Positions 40,101 to 50,288 of a stretch of DNA of 64,000 nt are shown here, one piece after another. A program made the position numbers and the translations under genes. This DNA comes from Sinotaia quadrata (lineage: Eukaryota; Mollusca; Gastropoda; Architaenioglossa; Viviparidae). The notes below the pieces were generated by a model that ran no database searches, was not told the DNA's origin, and saw only the letters and a program-made list of their open reading frames with translations. Each line of letters starts with the position of its first letter. Position 1 is the stretch's first letter. The stretch covers positions 7,800,001 to 7,864,000 of the forward strand of contig CM054181.1 of assembly GCA_028829895.1 (NCBI GenBank), read 5' to 3'.

Positions 40101-43100
40101 TTCTCATCTTAAATCTTTTTCTGCTTGTTTTTTAGCTGTTCGTAGAAGATATATATAATTATGTTGATTCGTGTTCCATTCACATCATGACATCAAAACA
40201 GAAATAAAAGCACACCATGCCCTTGTCTTTCATAATTGACTATATGTATTTACCATTAAGAATCATTCATCCGTTTACATTTCTTGGAATTAATAACTAC
40301 TATCACTATAGAAATATTTTTTATTATACAACATTTGTGTGCCTGTGTTAATTTGGATGAATTAAAAATTTATGACTGCAACACTTTTTTCCCTTCTAAA
40401 TAATTATATATATTTGTAGTTTTATTTAGTAACTTGCTATATAACCTTTAACACAAACATTTTAGATCTGATGGATATAATTTAGGCATATTTTTATCTA
40501 AAAGGATATACAGACTGACTTAACAGCAGCTCTGAATCACTTTATAAGGTTTATAAATGATATGCTTTTGGGATGTTTCAGAATTTTCTGCCTTAAATAG
40601 TACCACTACAGGAAGTCGTTTCCATTTTCACTCCATGTTCGACGTTGGACCTATTCATTCACCAGCCTCAACTTTTGCACCATCTCCAGCCCCTTTACTC
40701 TCTCCAGTCCCTGTTTCATCTCCAGCCTCTGTTGCATCCTCTGATCTGAAAAATTCCATGCTTAATTGCCCGTTTCCAAGCACTAGGCATGTATCACTTT
40801 CATTACCTTCACCTTCTCAGTCTACCATTGTTGTTTCCCCTGCCAGAGCTCATCCTTCTTCCAGAGCCCAAAGGCAGCAGACAAAACATGTCCCAGTTTC
40901 CACTGCCTTAAATCATTCTTCGTTTAGTAGTTCAGTAAGACAAGGCCAACACACAATTCCTGTCACCAATGCAACTACATCATTAAAAGAGTCAGGTTTC
41001 TGTGTTTCTCCTCCACAAACATTACTTGCTCGGTCTTCTAAGACTGATAGGAAGAATTATGCAGCACATACAAAAGCAAGACCATCAAAGATGTTTGCAT
41101 CTGTGCCTAAAAGGACATCCACTATACCTGATAAATCTTTGATTGTACAAGAATCTGAAAGCTGCCAAAAGAAAAATATTTTCAGGAAGGTCAAGAAACC
41201 TTTCAGTCATTCATCTAGAAAGAGAACAAGAATGCCTCCAAATCCAGTTGCAAACTCTGCAAGAATGTTAAAAAATATACCAACTGATAAATCTGATTCC
41301 ATACTGACTAAACTCTCAGACTGCCCAGGAAAATGTCCATCAAAATCTAAAGTTATCCATTATGCTGATTTGGACTACACACGGACATCTTCTCTAGCTT
41401 ATGTTCCAAAAAATATCAGTCATTTGGAGGATGAAGCTTACACTGAGCAAAGCAGTAGAAAGCAAGCCACAGATAATCTTTATAATTACATGGAAACTGA
41501 AGCAGCTGTGAGAGCTCTTGAAAGTATTGCTGCAGAAAATAATCCTTTTGCATCAGATGCATATGATCAAAAAAGAGGTCAGAAACAGGATGAAAAGATT
41601 CTCCATGTTAGTAGTGATTCTATTAGTTCTGGGTTACCTGACCTTGCTTTCTGTGCATTTTCACAGAAGCCTGTAGATTTGGTGTCTCCCCTTGTTGAGG
41701 GCACGAGCAAGCAGCAAAGTGAACTTATTCAGAGACAGTTTGCAGAGAAATTGCTTGAAACAGTAAATGTCTGTGTCTCTAGCGCATTGTTAGGTGATAA
41801 AGGTGCTGAAGAAACAGGCGCTAACAACTGTGAAACAGAAAGTGTTGCCAAGCCTAGCAAGCCAAAAGTTTTATCAATGCCATCTCTAGAGGATTTGACA
41901 TACCAGCCAGCTAGTCCTGAGGGCACTGATGATGTGGAAACATTCAAAGTCCTGTCAATTGAAGACAACACACAGGCAGAACCAGTCATTAACTTTGTGC
42001 AAGGGAAAGAGTTACCCATACTTGTCAATGAACCAGTTCCAGGTGAGTCTGAAAGAATTTGTTTATCATCAGAAAATAATATCCCTTCCGAACAGGATTA
42101 TCAAATATCTTTGCCAAGATTAGCTTCCAGCAAAACAAAAATGAAAAAGCAGTCAGAGAGAGATGGAGGTGTTAATAGGAGTTGTACACTGTCTACATCA
42201 TCTGTCAGATGCACAGTGGGCTCACCTCTTGATCAGGGTTTACTAAATAACAAATACATTGCTACACCAGTGGGAATTCTATCAAATGTCTGCACCCGAG
42301 ATTTGAACTTTGGACCTGTAGCTGGCTCAAGGATAGTGATCCCTTCAGTTGTACAACCTTCTCTTCATCAACAGCATCAAAACATGCTCACATCAAATTT
42401 AATTAATTATCCAACTACAGAACATCATATCACTCTAATGCCATGTTTCAGTAATTATCCAACTACTGCAATGGTGAAAGGAGGAAAAAAGAGAGGCTGC
42501 AAGAAAAAAGTTCAAAGTGAGGATAACACTGAACATCAAAAGCCTATGCATGTCATGGGGCTGAAAATACCCATGACAGATGTGTATGAACAACTTACCC
42601 AGAAAGGATACAAGTGTCTTATTCCCAAACCTACATTAATGCATCCTGCTATTTCTTCATCTGCTGCATTTGCTCATGAAGGTAATACCATTTCAGTTTC
42701 TACGCTTCTGAAAATGCCCATCCCTCCCATCTCATCATCACCTACCATAGCCACCAAAACTAATCATGAAGGTAATACAGTATCAATTTCTGCACTTCCT
42801 AAAATGCCTATCCCATCAACACTGCTTATCTCCTCAACACTGCCTAACTTCTCAGCACTGCCTGTTCCCTCAACATCTACTATATCTATCAGAACTAATC
42901 ATGAAGATAACTCTATATCACTTTCTGCACTTCCGAAAATGCCTATCACCTCAACAACTACAGCCACACGTGGAAGTAAAACCCGATCAATTCCCGAAAC
43001 ACCTTTCTCTCCAACACACATTACATCCAAGCAAACAGAGACTAAAGAAAATGGCAGTAACAAGCAAAGTGGATGCATTAATAAAAAGACATTACTAACA

Positions 43101-46100
43101 TCTTCGGAGCCTAGCAGTGCTACTTCTAGTGACAGTAGTATGTTTAGAGAAGTAGGAGTATCCTACATTCGCTTGCCTTCTGATTCACTAGCCTCTGAAC
43201 CTCAGCATACCAACCAGGAAATACCAGTGAAAGTTGTGAAAAAAAATAAATTGATTTATGTTATAGACAATTTATGGCAGGGTCAGAAGGCTGTTCATGT
43301 AACTCCAACAGCAGTGTCTAAGATTAGTGAACCAGAAAAAGTGTACACTTTCACAGCTGTGATGAGCCCTGTTATGTCTCCTTCATCTGCGGTTAAGGTT
43401 TCCACTGGGGCTTTTGAAGGTAGTCAGTCGGAACACAGCAATCTCACATCTATCAAACCTCTTGATTCTGTGCTTTCTCAAGAGCCCCACTGGGCAGAAC
43501 CAATGAGCCCAGCACCTCATGCCACCTCATCTGTAAGGCCATCATCAGCAGGATTCACACACTTGCAGCCCCCAGGATTTCTGATTTCTGCAAAAACTTT
43601 AAATTCCTCATCAGTTAAGAACCCTGCACCAGAGAGGGGCCTTAACAAAAATATAAATTGTACAGAAACGAATACCACATCTGCATCTGCTGTACCTAGA
43701 CAGAGAGCAACTGCTAGTTCATCTGAGATTTCTGCCATTTTGCATGACACCATCACTACTCCAATTGTGTCCACACTCCAAAGGCTGCCCACTAACCAGC
43801 AGCCACAGAATAATTCTTCATTCCTTAGTATATATTCAGCAGGCTCCCCGAGCACAGTGCAGGCTGCTGAGACCTTGGCATCAATTGCTACTTTAGGAGC
43901 ATTGAGCTGTGACCAAGTTGGGCGTGGCCAACTAGGCAATGAGCCAACAATACCTGGTCAGCATGCTCAGCAGAACAAAGATGAAGGGGAAAGCAGGAAA
44001 AGAAAACGAACCAGTGCGACAGGGAAGGTATGTAACAGTCTTTTTCATGTGAGGATCCAGACTGGAGTAATATAACTAAAATAGAGTAACTGGATTGATT
44101 ATAGTTTACTTACAAGCTTCATAATTTTTCAGTATATTTAACTTTCGAAAGCAGGACAAAAATGGCCACCGTTTTGCAAAATATTCTTTAGATTATGCTT
44201 TCTCTTCTACTAGCAAATTCTATTTTAAAAAAAATTGAAGCTGTCCATTAGCTATTCCGTAATTTTAAAAAAAATTAATTTAGAATGTAATATTCTATGT
44301 GATACTTGAATATCTGACATCAACCTGCAACCCTCGAAAATTGTAGCCATGAGTAACCCACAGTTTGATATGACAACTTGCTAGTGAAAGAATGACAATA
44401 ATAGAGGCGATGGGAGGGGGGGGGAGGGGGAGGATGGATGATGACAACAACTGTTAACATCGAATATATAATAATAGTTTCAGGTAAACCAAACAAAATG
44501 ATTGTATATTCGTCTTAGTTATAAAATAAGAAATATTCGATTTGATTACTTCTTTTCTAAGCATAATAATTGCAGTTTTTATAAAAGCATTAAAATGAAA
44601 AATATGTGCACTCTATTTTCTCTAACAGAAATGTGTGCACTCTTTATGTTCTCAGGTTTAACAACAACAAAGGAATAAAAATGCTGTGGAGCAATTCACT
44701 TATAGTACCATGATATGATAGTTTACCATTTTATGAAAGTATTATTGATAGAATAATAATATTATAATGTGCAGTATGAATGATATTGCAATAGAATAAT
44801 TTACTGCTTGAAATTTTCTCCTCCCCAAATTAATTTTTATTTAGCAGTTGATTTTTAGCTAATATTTAAAAAAAAAAAATATATATATATATAAATGGCT
44901 CATTCTCCGGACAGAAGGGTGGGTCCATTTGAAATGTTTTCTTAAAAATAAAGCATTGAAATATCGTGTTTACATTCTATATATTCAAATTAATGTGAAA
45001 GATACATAAGATAATTGTGTAAATATGTTTCTTTATTTTGTAATTATTTGTAATACAAATTTGTTTTGAACTGAAAAGTGGCATCTCTTTTTGTGACATG
45101 CATATGTATACTAGATATAACCATTTTCTTGAATTTTTATTGTTATAAATAATCTAACAAACTTATTGTAATTTTTGTATCAGGGTTTTCTTAGAAGTGA
45201 TAATACATTACAGCAATATTCAGTATTCCTTTTAACAGCATATAGTCATTTTTTTGAAGAAATGCTATTTTTAAAAGGCATTTTTTGTAATGCTTAGTTT
45301 CCACATAAACTGGATCCAAAACTTTAATTCTTTTATCAAAAATTGACTAGTCAGACATAAACGGCATGTGCTTTTTTAAATAATTCATTTACTGTAAGTA
45401 TTCATATGCTAATATTTTTCAAATTTATTTATTATATTCAGGTTTAGGAAGACTAATTTGACTTCGTTTCCCTGTTATTAGTTTTAACATGTTAAAATGG
45501 AATTAATAAATATGTAAATATAAAATAATGACAGTAATATTGCGAACTACTTTCTTACATTTTTCAAAGGTGCCATATTCCGAAAAGATAATTTCATGTC
45601 ATATTGTCTTGGTGTGATGAGTTTAAGTATCAAATAAGAAAAATAACTTTCATTTTCATTAAGATCACATTCTTAATCAGTTAATGTAAAGGTGGGAATA
45701 TTTTCAGAATCATTGATGGTTCAAAACGGCTAAGATTTCTGATAATCTTAATATATTTTGATTACATTGAAAACATCATAAATAGCGTACATATTTATAT
45801 ACAAATCCTTTTGCATTTAAAGTTTCATATAGGTGTGTGTATGTTTTAAACCTGTGCTAGTAAAAGTAAAAAACCCTGTGAATTGTATTAAAAAATATAA
45901 ACATCAATGATTAGGCTTATTATATATTTAAAAACTTATTACTTAATATTGTCTGTGCAGCATAACTTAGACCTTTTAAATGTTTTATGTTTAGTTGAGA
46001 AAAATAGAGTTTTTTTTATGATGGTTGTTATTTTTGTCACTGGGACTGGGAGCTGCATAAGGTTTTTACCTGACAAATTTAGTTTTCTATCCCCATTTTA

Positions 46101-46770
46101 AATAAATATGTATCCAGATTAAGTTAATAATTTAGGTTAAACTTAATGAAGAAAATATATTTGTTGTATAAGCTAATTATAATTGCTTTTTATTCTGTAA
46201 AACATCTCAACCCTACTTTTTAAGTTTTCAACGAAACATATGCTTTTTACATATTCCAAACTCATAATAATATCAACAATTTTATAATTTTTATCTTTTC
46301 TTGTTTTTATGTGAGCATTAGTCCCTGTAGATTTTAACATGTAAAATAATTAGATTTAATCCACTTTAGTTTTTGCACTTCGTGTCACAAACTGGTACAC
46401 TTTGCCAGAGAATTATATATATATATATTGTTATTTAATATGCTTTCATCTCTCTCTTTTCCTCTCCCCCTACTCCCAAACTCCCCCCCGGCATTATTTT
46501 CTACTCTTAAAGTAATTTCATATAGTAACCATTACTCAACTTTGAGATGCTTGAGTTGTTTCTTCTAGTAATTTTTGAGATAGTACAAATATTATATTCA
46601 TTAGCTTAAAAATATAAGTATTGTGGTTGATATAATCCTTTTTGTAAATGTATTCAGTGCTAGAACTTTGTTTTCTGTTTCAGATAACTCCTAAGTATGA
46701 CTTGACAAAGTTGAGAAAACTCAATGTGGACAAATTTTTATCAAAAACAGTTTATAAGACAAATAGCTGA
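16160..46770 (+). CDS. NPAT: NPAT-like histone-locus activator (LisH protein), 13 exons, 2652 aa
   Basis: NPAT is a nuclear cyclin E-CDK2 substrate that organises histone locus bodies and activates histone genes. Exons: 16160-16223, 18938-19108, 19547-21010, 26138-26294, 29286-29376, 30655-30873, 31128-31224, 31557-31703, 31952-32098, 35011-36684, 39594-39788, 40582-44027, 46684-46770. They sum to 7959 nt with consistent phases. A LisH motif spans residues ~12-44 (LPSEIARLVLGYLKEENYL; human LPSDVARLVLGYLQQENL). The next conserved block (LNEYAQLK, then SALWRQMDTVL) also follows human NPAT. The C-terminus LNVDKFLSKTVY resembles human DVDKFLLSLHY. An S/T-P-rich segment lies near residues 1499-1525, a basic GGKKRGCKKK in exon 12, and an RKRKR signal near 2615. 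Human NPAT is 1427 residues; the excess is low-complexity sequence in exons 3, 10 and 12. Exons 8 and 9 are tandem duplicates. Confidence 0.93.
17153..17314. mobile_element. hAT-like MITE with 8-bp target duplication
   Basis: A 162-bp element starts cagggtttctcaacctggg and ends gttgagaaaggct, so the outer ~14 bp are imperfect inverted repeats. It is flanked by an identical 8-bp direct repeat, atctagac (17145-17152 and 17315-17322). Terminal CAGGGTT-type ends with 8-bp duplications are typical of hAT transposons. No coding capacity. It lies in NPAT intron 1, of which the rest (16224-18937) shows only a G-run near 17410. Confidence 0.85.
21075..21236. repeat. Left remnant of a ~45-bp minisatellite
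   Basis: Units such as gtggtaatgcttccagaacc and gtggtaaagctttcagaatc match the array at 24159-24510. The array was apparently split by insertion of the 2.9-kb composite element at 21237-24158. Confidence 0.75.
21237..24158. mobile_element. Inverted-repeat DNA element, copy A (interrupted)
   Basis: The left end tatgggtcattctctggaca and the reverse complement of the right end agree over ~20 bp, giving terminal inverted repeats. Removing the 1.39-kb inner insertion and its 5-bp target duplication leaves ~1.52 kb, closely resembling copy B at 44894-46418 throughout, including cccatttgaa-like, aaaaataaagcattgaaat and gtaaaat-gattagattta segments. No coding frame is visible. It sits inside a minisatellite in NPAT intron 3. 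The superfamily is uncertain; the flanks are TA-rich, so the target duplication is unclear. Confidence 0.8.
21446..22837. mobile_element. Nested DNA transposon with 16-bp perfect inverted repeats
   Basis: The ends are caggggtgggaattgt and its exact reverse complement, flanked by the direct repeat cttgt on both sides (21441-21445 and 22838-22842). The 1392-bp interior has higher GC than its surroundings. Near the right end is a palindromic ggggggcatgccccc segment; in the centre are minus-strand open frames (22024-22347 and 21742-22002) rich in Asp, Glu, Ser and Thr with an internal imperfect repeat. No transposase domain is recognisable, so it is probably non-autonomous and may carry a captured fragment. 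The terminal CAGGGG suggests hAT, but a 5-bp duplication is not classical hAT. Confidence 0.85.
24159..24510. repeat. ~45-bp minisatellite, right part
   Basis: About eight degenerate units of tttcattgtggtagtggtaa followed by agctttcagaatcataaattt-like sequence. It continues the remnant at 21075-21236. Confidence 0.8.
24630..25350. repeat. Degenerate ~240-bp tandem repeat
   Basis: Landmarks recur in order: ttctttcag..., gataatctacagag-type, a gatttgttt/gattcatgtg-type segment and a gatgtac-type segment. Each appears at roughly 240-bp spacing (for example gataat-ct/tt at about 24815, 25045 and 25297). The copies are strongly diverged. The 3' part of the last unit seeds the 80-bp array that follows. 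Confidence 0.6.
25351..25761. repeat. 80-bp near-perfect tandem array, five copies
   Basis: Copies start with tgatcagattcatgtgctat at 25351, 25441, 25521, 25601 and 25681. The first has a 10-bp insertion and the last has two small differences (cgtgtgca). The others look identical. It lies in NPAT intron 3. Confidence 0.97.
26560..28487 (+). pseudogene. Decayed transposase-like gene in NPAT intron 4
   Basis: A coding-like stretch with many frameshifts and stops, in the same orientation as NPAT. Visible blocks in order: a Lys-rich N-terminus (about 26590-26750); a Cys-rich segment CCCICHENFQLLLEGLRKL (about 27150); FFSDGCGGQFKN (about 27680-27715); FCNITGKEPIDGIGGTVK (about 27785-27840); and a C-terminal YYAIDYVGIFYIGKVLV block (about 28240-28290). 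It ends at a stop near 28487. The D-G-x-x-x-Q-F-K-N and DG-I-GG-T-V-K motifs recall an RNase-H-like transposase family widespread in invertebrate genomes, which I recognise by pattern but cannot name. A T-run near 27776 may be an insertion. Non-functional as written. Confidence 0.75.
31333..32130 (+). repeat. NPAT: Tandem ~400-bp duplication creating NPAT exons 8 and 9
   Basis: Two copies (about 31333-31736 and 31739-32130) each contain the end of an intron, a 147-bp exon and a donor. The exons (31557-31703 and 31952-32098) differ at only about four of 147 positions. Both start and end in phase 1, so including one, both or neither keeps the frame. Both encode EEYIRREFGHECVEKSM; the changes I see include Ser-Met to Leu-Ile near the 3' end. 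The flanking intron copies are more diverged and carry indels. Confidence 0.92.
32439..34656 (-). mobile_element. piggyBac-like element between TTAA target sites
   Basis: The left border is ttaa|ccctttaccg (TTAA at 32435-32438) and the right border is aaaggg|ttaa (TTAA at 34657-34660). The 2218-bp unit thus has CCCTTT inverted ends flanked by TTAA, as expected for piggyBac. It contains a broken piggyBac-type transposase N-terminus on the minus strand and a (TG)n run near 33996-34021. It lies in NPAT intron 9. Confidence 0.8.
32715..33287 (-). pseudogene. Broken piggyBac-type transposase, N-terminal part
   Basis: Reading minus from the ATG at 33287, the protein begins MDFLESLIDGEEF, continues NLSDNEVREVYFELDD, and after a frame change shows ESASDSEDIEEE, the acidic N-terminus usual in piggyBac transposases. 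Further blocks in shifting frames include FYQFFKDKHLT, a segment like IGIHNLPKKEMY, and DRLVF-like sequence. These correspond to the start of the transposase core. The DDD catalytic core and C-terminal zinc-binding region are absent, deleted before the left end of the element. Stops and frameshifts make it non-functional. Confidence 0.75.
36677..37140 (+). repeat. 29-bp satellite grown from the NPAT exon-10 donor
   Basis: There are sixteen 29-bp units. The first (36677-36705) contains the last eight coding bases of exon 10 and its donor, aaagacag|gtactaaa. The next fifteen read aaagacagtactaaactaaa followed by ctctacaat, with an intact gt but one g fewer at the junction. The copies look identical to one another apart from the final base. 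Confidence 0.95.
37800..38300. repeat. ~35-bp minisatellite in NPAT intron 10
   Basis: Roughly a dozen diverged units of tttatttaagaagtgaacat followed by agttatttggttt-like sequence. The stretch before it (37141-37800) is plain AT-rich intron. Confidence 0.85.
38304..39033. repeat. 59/57-bp tandem array, about 12 copies
   Basis: Units carry cttctgggtaattaacttga, then a ctcactcctaaggc-type or cactcttcaggc-type segment, then aataatatatttatttg. The left part has a 59-bp period (starts of ctgggtaatt at 38331, 38390 and 38449). The right part has a 57-bp period, which opens a spurious minus-strand frame of 19-residue repeats. Degenerate relatives continue to about 39400. Confidence 0.93.
44894..46418. 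mobile_element. Inverted-repeat DNA element, copy B (uninterrupted)
   Basis: The same family as 21237-24158. It shares gggtgggtccatttgaaatg and aaaaataaagcattgaaata near the left end and a gccagagaat-type right end. It lacks the inner 1.39-kb transposon, so it shows the empty site (tttttgtgacatgcatatg). It fills most of NPAT intron 12. Confidence 0.8.
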
Positions 46771-46898
46771 TGCATCGAAACTTATCTTTTGGGCATGTTT
46801 AGTGAGAATAATTAAGTGACACTTGTAATGAAAAATATATACACTTTAAAAAACAACAAGAAAATGAAATATGTTTACATGATACTTTTTGTGTAAAT

Positions 46899-46904
46899 AA
46901 TAAA
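46899..46904 (+). terminator. Candidate NPAT polyadenylation signal
   Basis: The first AATAAA after the NPAT stop, 129 bp downstream. Many AT-rich hexamers follow, so usage is uncertain. Confidence 0.35.
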
Positions 46905-48419
46905 TGTGCACATTAGCACACAGTGCCAAATTGAAATGACTTTCTGAATATGGATAATACAGAATTTACACAGATCAGAAATTCCTGAAAGGTTTGGAAT
47001 GTTCTAATTAATTTATTCAGTGTATTATATAATTATTTATAGAAACTTATTTAAAAAATAGCAATTAAAATTTAAAAAAAAACCATAACTTTTATTCCTT
47101 TGCATTAAATTTTGTCAATTTTTTTTTTAAAAAGGATTTATTATTTATTTATTTAATATGAATAAGACATGTAAACTTGTAATGGTAAGATCAAGTTTGT
47201 AGAAACATTCAAATACTTTTATATTATTATTAGGACTAGGAGTTATTTTTTTGTGTGTGTGTGTTTAAACTGTTATTCTTTTAATGATAATTTTATTTCA
47301 TTTACCAACTATAACAGATTCTCTTGTGTTCTAAGAATATGTAGAAAGTATATAGGCACACTTATGCCTTATCAGATAGACAAGTTATGTCGTTCAGTTA
47401 GTTATTTTGTATTAATAGGATGTTATTTTTTTTTTTAGTAATTTGAAAACATCTTGGAAGGACCAACTGAATTCAGTAATAATATTATTATTGTTGATAG
47501 GGTAGTGTGATTATGTGAGAATAATCATGTTTTAAAAAGAAAATTGTGTGCATATATGTTTTTCAGGGAGTAAGTTTGTTTTCCATGTCCTGTTAATTTA
47601 TTTTAAATACTTTTGTAAAATAAGTATTAAGATTTGTGAAATGTTTATACAATATATGTGCATATGAATGTTAAGTTATTTTTCATGCAGTAGAATTGCC
47701 TGAAGATGCAGTTAATTTCATTAAGTACACAAGATTGTGGAACATTTGTCAGAACTACATTTTACAAATTCATTTCATCATTATTATTATCATCACTATC
47801 ATTGTCAAAAATGATACGAGTGGCTAATTTTTCAAGAATGAAGATAGTATTTCAAGTTTATTTGCCAAATTGCCAAAATATCAACTACTGTCAGTTTGTC
47901 CAGGCTTTACTATCCTATCTGTTACTTTTTATTTATTAAAGGACACATCCCTCTCTTTGTGAATTTGGTATGGAATAATTTTGTTATTTTAAAAATTATT
48001 TTTTTATAGTTACAGTCAGATCTCTCTTTTCATGATTGTATTTAACACATTCTAGCATGAGTTAAACTCTACTTTGAAAGTGACCCAGTGAACTAACAGC
48101 ATTACATTATAGACTGCATGCAGTACCTTGGTTTGATTAGTATGCCAATATGAGAACTTGATTTAGAGTTTAATTATTTATTACTGATTTTGAGTGAAAG
48201 CTAGAGACCCTGCTTTATACTAGGTATTCCAAACATCGCTGAATGGCTGATTGGGACGTTGTTTTGTCAATTTTTCTACATTTTCAACACTCATGTTTCC
48301 TCTGTATATTAAAGCTTTGTAAAATAAAAGCACATGAAACAAAAGTTTGTTCTCTGTTCTGTCTTTATGTGTTTTTTGTTTTAATAAATAATTGTGAAAA
48401 AGTAATAAGAAGTTATTCA
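46905..48419. other. AT-rich intergenic sequence
   Basis: Convergent region downstream of NPAT. No supported gene, RNA or clear repeat was seen; the short open frames here have no recognisable features. Confidence 0.5.
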
Positions 48420-49260
48420 GAAGTTGCCAACCGAACGACTTTTTTACCAAGCCGCCATAACTTGTCCGGCGGTAGCGCTTAACACATGCACTCTTTCTCG
48501 GTCCGTGGCGTCGTCTGCGGTACAGTAATCAAAAAATAATAATGGTTTTCATGTAGGGGAGAGAACAAGGTTCATTTCTATACTAAATAGTGCGTGGGAA
48601 TTTCAAAATAAAGCGAAATACGGTTAAACTTAAATTTTCTTAAATTACGTTTTTGGTGATTCCGATAACATAGCAACCTTAAAAGTTACCAGAAAATAGG
48701 AAAATTCTTCATCTATAAGTCTATATAGTTTGTTTGAGACAAAAAGTACTGCAGAAGACGCCAATTGCGTTGAAAGAACTGTACTCAATGACCGAAATCA
48801 CCGAAGACTGTCAACAAAAATGGCGGACTTTATCGAGTACCGTAGTGTTCAACTCTGCGACATTGAACCGGTTTCCACTTTGCATTCTCGTGCATCACTC
48901 TGTTTGAGGATGTTAGTTGATAAGTTAAATCACTTATTTTCAGTTTATAGCGTATATTTGTTCGTTTAAAGGACTATAATAGCCGATAAATAAGAATTGT
49001 CAGTGTCTATAGGCCTACGGTAGCGTTCGTCTTTGACGGCGTTGAGGGTGAACACAGAAAATAACTTTCTGAATTTATTCCTGCCTTATCCATAGCTTAA
49101 GTTTTGTATCATTCAATAGGGAAAAGATTTATTTGCAATATAATGTATTTCGTTTATTCGGATCACGTGTTATTTGTTTTTAATTCTTTTTATTTTGTGG
49201 TCACGTGACCATATTTTCGTCCATTACTGCATTAGCTGGGCACAGAGTAAACAAAGAGTA
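48420..49260. other. CpG-richer patch, possible promoter or first exon
   Basis: Compared with its AT-rich surroundings this stretch has clustered CpGs (gtccggcggtagcgcttaac, ctcggtccgtggcgtcgtct, tagcgttcgtctttgacggc). It also has a plus-strand 79-codon open frame at 48730-48969 containing MADFIEYRSVQLCDIEP. I do not recognise the peptide and found no supported downstream exon on the plus strand. It could be a transcription start for an unannotated transcript, or old inserted sequence. Confidence 0.3.
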
Positions 49261-50288
49261 TATATCACTGATTCACTAGATTAAAAATAAATAGTTATTA
49301 TTTTTACCAGATTTTCTTTTCTTTTTTAAAATTTTGATAGACACGAGTGAGTTATATATTTATTACCTGTATTTTGCAAGCTTATTTTTCCATAATAAAT
49401 ATATGAGTGAGTTGATAATGCATACTATTACTATAAGTATTACATTTATAAGATCATAACTTTGGTGGCGGTGGGTGAACTCTGAAAATGACTTTAGAAT
49501 TTATATTCCTTATCCAAAGCTTAAGGTAGCACACATAACTGAAATCCAGTAAATGTCAACAACAAAAATGGTATCAAATAAATGAAGGAAATTTTTATTC
49601 AAGTTTTCAGAAACTGGTGAAAAATGGTTGATGATTCAAAATATATAGGCCTACTCATTTTTCTTATGAATTTAATAGGTTTTGCATCAAAATTATTTAT
49701 TTAATATAAACATATTTTCTTAAACTTAAAATTTGTTAATTCTTTTTGACAAGATTATAAGAAAACCTTAAAATATATAGACAAAATATTCAATTAATAT
49801 ACTGTAATTTCTGGTTAGTGTGTAGCAATCATTCAGCTGATGGAGCACATATTTTATTTAAATAATTTTTTTTTTAAATAAAAAAAAAATTAATTATAAT
49901 TATATATCCACACTATAGTAAAATAAAAAAGTTAGAGGTTCAGAAACCAGCTTATGGCCTTATGTTATCCTTAAACTGTGTTCAAAATTCTTTGCAGATA
50001 TCTTTAATAGTTATTTTTAAGATATCCTGCAGAAACCGAAATTAATGACTGATTTTCAGTTAACTTTTTAACCACAAATGTCTCCTATGGTATACTCCCA
50101 TCTTTGATTGAAAATATCTTCAAAACTATTGTGATTTGTCCAAAAATAAAAGCAATTTAATAAAATTTATATCAGAAAAGACCAATAAAATTTTTGTTAT
50201 TGAATTTTTTCAATTTTTCATGCTTTTTGAGCTAGGTGTGCCACCTTAAGAGATTGTACCATTCAATAGGGGAAAGATTTATGAGGTA
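49046..50288. repeat. Duplicated ~90-bp segment, second copy split by an element
   Basis: The segment at about 49046-49131 (gtgaacacagaaaataactt ... cattcaatagggaaaagatt) recurs as 49471-49524 plus 50246-50288 (gtgaactctgaaaatgactt ... cattcaataggggaaagatt). The second copy is split at its cttaag by the element at 49525-50245, so the first copy shows the pre-insertion state. Confidence 0.85.
49525..50245. mobile_element. 721-bp element flanked by TTAA (Kolobok/piggyBac-type target)
   Basis: Left end ggtagcacacataactg; right end, read inverted, ggtggcacacctagctc. TTAA is present directly outside both ends (49521-49524 and 50246-50249), whereas the unsplit paralogous segment has a single TTAA at that place. 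No coding capacity is visible, so it is a non-autonomous element of a TTAA-targeting superfamily. The ggt-gcacac ends favour Kolobok over piggyBac, but this is inference. Confidence 0.85.

Noticed and set aside
43517..43939. 140-codon minus-strand frame
   Set aside because: Antisense shadow of NPAT exon 12, which has homology, phase and splice support.
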